From contig CAWHCB010000010.1 of NCBI GenBank assembly GCA_963827905.1, positions 1-64,000 of the forward strand: a stretch of DNA of 64,000 bases, read 5' to 3'. This document shows, piece by piece, positions 62,578 to 64,000 of the stretch; the stretch's first letter is position 1, and each line of letters begins with the position of its first letter. Under the pieces are notes generated by a model, which worked only from the letters and a program-made list of their open reading frames with translations, was not told the DNA's origin and searched no databases. The stretch comes from JACXTP01 sp963827905 (GTDB lineage Archaea > Thermoplasmatota > Thermoplasmata > Methanomassiliicoccales > UBA472). The position numbers and the translations under genes are program-made.

Positions 62578-63519
62578 ATGCCTGAAGTGAAATTGGAAGA
62601 GTTGCCAGGAGTCGGACCCGCAACTGCAGAGAAACTTCGCGATGCTGGATATACTGACCTAATGTCGATAGCGGTCGAATCCCCAAAAACATTGGCGGAC
62701 GTGGCCGAGATCGGTGAGAGCACGGCCACCAAGATCATCAACGCTGCCAAGCAGGCAGCGGACGTAGGTGGATTCGAAACTGGCGATGAGATCCTTGAAA
62801 GGAGAAAGAAATTGCATCGTCTGACGACGTGCTCAAAGGCATTCGATGACCTTCTTGGTGGTGGGTTGGAGACCCAATCGATAGTTGAGTTCTTCGGTGA
62901 ATTCGGAAGTGGAAAGACCCAGATGTGCTTCCAACTCGCTGTCAACGCTACTATGCCCTTCGATAAGGGAGGTATGGATGGGGATGTGGTGGTGATAGAT
63001 ACCGAGAACACCTTCAGGCCAGAAAGGATCGTCCAGATATCCGAGGCTCTCGATCTCGACCCCATCGAAACATTGCAACGTATCCATGTGGCCAGAGCAT
63101 ACAATTCTTCACATCAGATGTTGTTGGTCGAGAAGGCCATGGACATAAGCCAAAAATCCCCGGTGAGGTTGATGATAGTGGACTCATTGACGGCCCATTT
63201 CCGTGCCGAGTATGTCGGAAGGGGGACCTTGGCGGAGAGGCAAGGGCTACTTAACAAGCACATGCACGACCTACTTCGCTTCGCAGACGTCAACAACTGT
63301 GTCATTGCTGTGACCAACCAGGTAGCGGCCAAACCTGACGCGTTCTTCGGGGATCCCACCAGGCCGGTAGGAGGCCACATCGTGGGACATGCATCCACTT
63401 ACCGGCTCTACATGCGCAAGAGCAAGGGAGGGAAGCGCATAGCCCGTTTGATCGATTCGCCCAATTTGCCTGAGGCTGAGGTGGTCATCACGGTTTCCGA
63501 AGAAGGTATAAGGGACTGA
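62578..63519 (+). CDS. radA: DNA repair and recombination protein RadA
   Basis: A 313-residue recombinase. The N-terminal helix-hairpin-helix region (ELPGVGPATAEKLRDAGYTD) precedes the RecA core: Walker A FFGEFGSGKTQMCFQLAVNA, DGDVVVIDTENTFRPERIVQ, Walker B region VRLMIVDSLTAHFRAEYVGR, and TNQVAAKPDAFFGDPTRPVG with GHIVGHASTYRLYMRKSKGG. It drives strand exchange with RadB as paralog. The start is the ATG at 62578, giving the normal N-terminus. Confidence 0.97.
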   Translation: MPEVKLEELPGVGPATAEKLRDAGYTDLMSIAVESPKTLADVAEIGESTATKIINAAKQAADVGGFETGDEILERRKKLHRLTTCSKAFDDLLGGGLETQSIVEFFGEFGSGKTQMCFQLAVNATMPFDKGGMDGDVVVIDTENTFRPERIVQISEALDLDPIETLQRIHVARAYNSSHQMLLVEKAMDISQKSPVRLMIVDSLTAHFRAEYVGRGTLAERQGLLNKHMHDLLRFADVNNCVIAVTNQVAAKPDAFFGDPTRPVGGHIVGHASTYRLYMRKSKGGKRIARLIDSPNLPEAEVVITVSEEGIRD

Positions 63520-63535
63520 TCGCTGTCCCGGGGCG

Positions 63536-64000
63536 ATGAGCTCGGAACCTACCGAGATCGCCCCATTCCTCTTTGAGTTATCGGGCGAGCATGCTAGTCT
63601 GCCCGCAGCGGAAGTCATGGCCTGCATCGAAGCTGAGTGTCCCAATTATAAAATGACATTTCAAGGGCCAGGATATCTGATCGTTGAGGCAGATCCCAAA
63701 GGGGTTGAGGAGGTCGCGACCAGACTCGCCCTGACCCATAGGTTGGGAAGGGTCGTGGGGAACATGGATGAGCGGGGGGGCCTGCATTTCACAGAGGAAT
63801 TGATCGAGGAAGGATCGGTTGCGGTGCGCATCAAGCGCTACCAGATGTACGGTTCAGGGATCGACGTTATGGATCTGACCAAAAAAGTCGGCTCCATTAT
63901 CACCAAGGGCCGAGAGGTGGACCTTGACCATCCGGACAAGGAGATCCGAGGGTTCGTGTCCGATCGGACCTTCTTCTATCTCAAGACGCACGAGATCGAC
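63536..64000 (+). CDS. tRNA (guanine-10-N2) methyltransferase, N-terminal THUMP part (runs off window)
   Basis: The ATG at 63536, 17 bases after radA, opens a frame running to the window end (155 residues): FLFELSGEHASLPAAEVMAC, GYLIVEADPKGVEEVATRLA, LTHRLGRVVGNMDERGGLHF, and SVAVRIKRYQMYGSGIDVMD with VGSIITKGREVDLDHPDKEI. This is the THUMP-containing N-terminus of archaeal Trm-G10/Trm11-like methyltransferases, which bind tRNA. The methyltransferase domain lies outside. Alternative THUMP enzymes cannot be fully excluded. Confidence 0.8.
   Translation, partial: MSSEPTEIAPFLFELSGEHASLPAAEVMACIEAECPNYKMTFQGPGYLIVEADPKGVEEVATRLALTHRLGRVVGNMDERGGLHFTEELIEEGSVAVRIKRYQMYGSGIDVMDLTKKVGSIITKGREVDLDHPDKEIRGFVSDRTFFYLKTHEID

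Overview
The window looks like a chromosomal segment of a euryarchaeal methylotrophic methanogen of the Thermoplasmatota, most likely a relative of Methanomassiliicoccales. The archaeal assignment is firm: RadA and RadB, aIF2-alpha, L44e, S27e, Nop10, class I CCA-adding enzyme, isopentenyl phosphate kinase, Bud32, TATA-box promoters and a stand-alone 5S rRNA gene. The methanogen assignment rests on methanol methyltransferase mtaC-mtaB, a RamA-type corrinoid activase and two MtaA/CmuA-like proteins. No mcr gene is present, so the order-level call is inference.

Layout. 1-8194 (minus) is one giant secreted repeat protein that runs off the left edge. 8466-10648 is a sulfur-relay operon (tusA, dsrE2, dsrH, dsrE, dsrF) facing a divergent HTH regulator across a shared promoter with a perfect palindrome. 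10721-14141 holds pyrBI, a roadblock protein, a small kinase and tandem paralogs. 14361-19076 encodes an FG-GAP/PKD receptor-like membrane protein with a cytosolic domain. 19146-31170 holds DUF92, 5S rRNA, the isoprenoid genes ipk-idi2-idsA, radB, an MFS transporter, an XPD-like helicase, bud32, an NTP pyrophosphatase, an epimerase and a transglutaminase.

A likely integrated islet lies at 32110-37754. It begins in the 3' end of tRNA-Pro(TGG), and the last 20 bases of that tRNA gene (with CCA) recur exactly at its right end. It carries a four-gene operon (TetR regulator, DszB-like desulfinase, rhodanese, BASS-family transporter) and an opposing DUF6325/DUF6325/SHOCT operon. No integrase is visible. 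The DszB-like protein keeps the Cys, His and Arg of the desulfinase active site and has no signal peptide. I consider this cassette the most interesting item.

To the right lie MtaA/CmuA-like proteins, a flavodoxin, a tetraether synthase (Tes) homolog, two peroxiredoxins, Dph6, a creatininase-family protein, rpiA, the ribosomal/translation cluster rpl44e-rps27e-aif2a-nop10-PAC2, an intron-containing tRNA-Tyr, dadD, a metallo-beta-lactamase protein, then a corrinoid-activation cluster (CobW-like GTPase, His-tailed protein, RamA, CdhE-like Fe-S protein) facing mtaCB. After a long AT-rich gap with a candidate small RNA come cca, a membrane protein, radA and the start of a tRNA G10 methyltransferase.

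Data quality matters. Many genes, including essential ones (rps27e, aif2a, nop10, PAC2, mtaB, tes), are broken by 1-2 base indels, while 20.2-30.1 kb is clean. Most breaks are probably consensus errors in patches. Such genes are given as one feature with the breaks noted.
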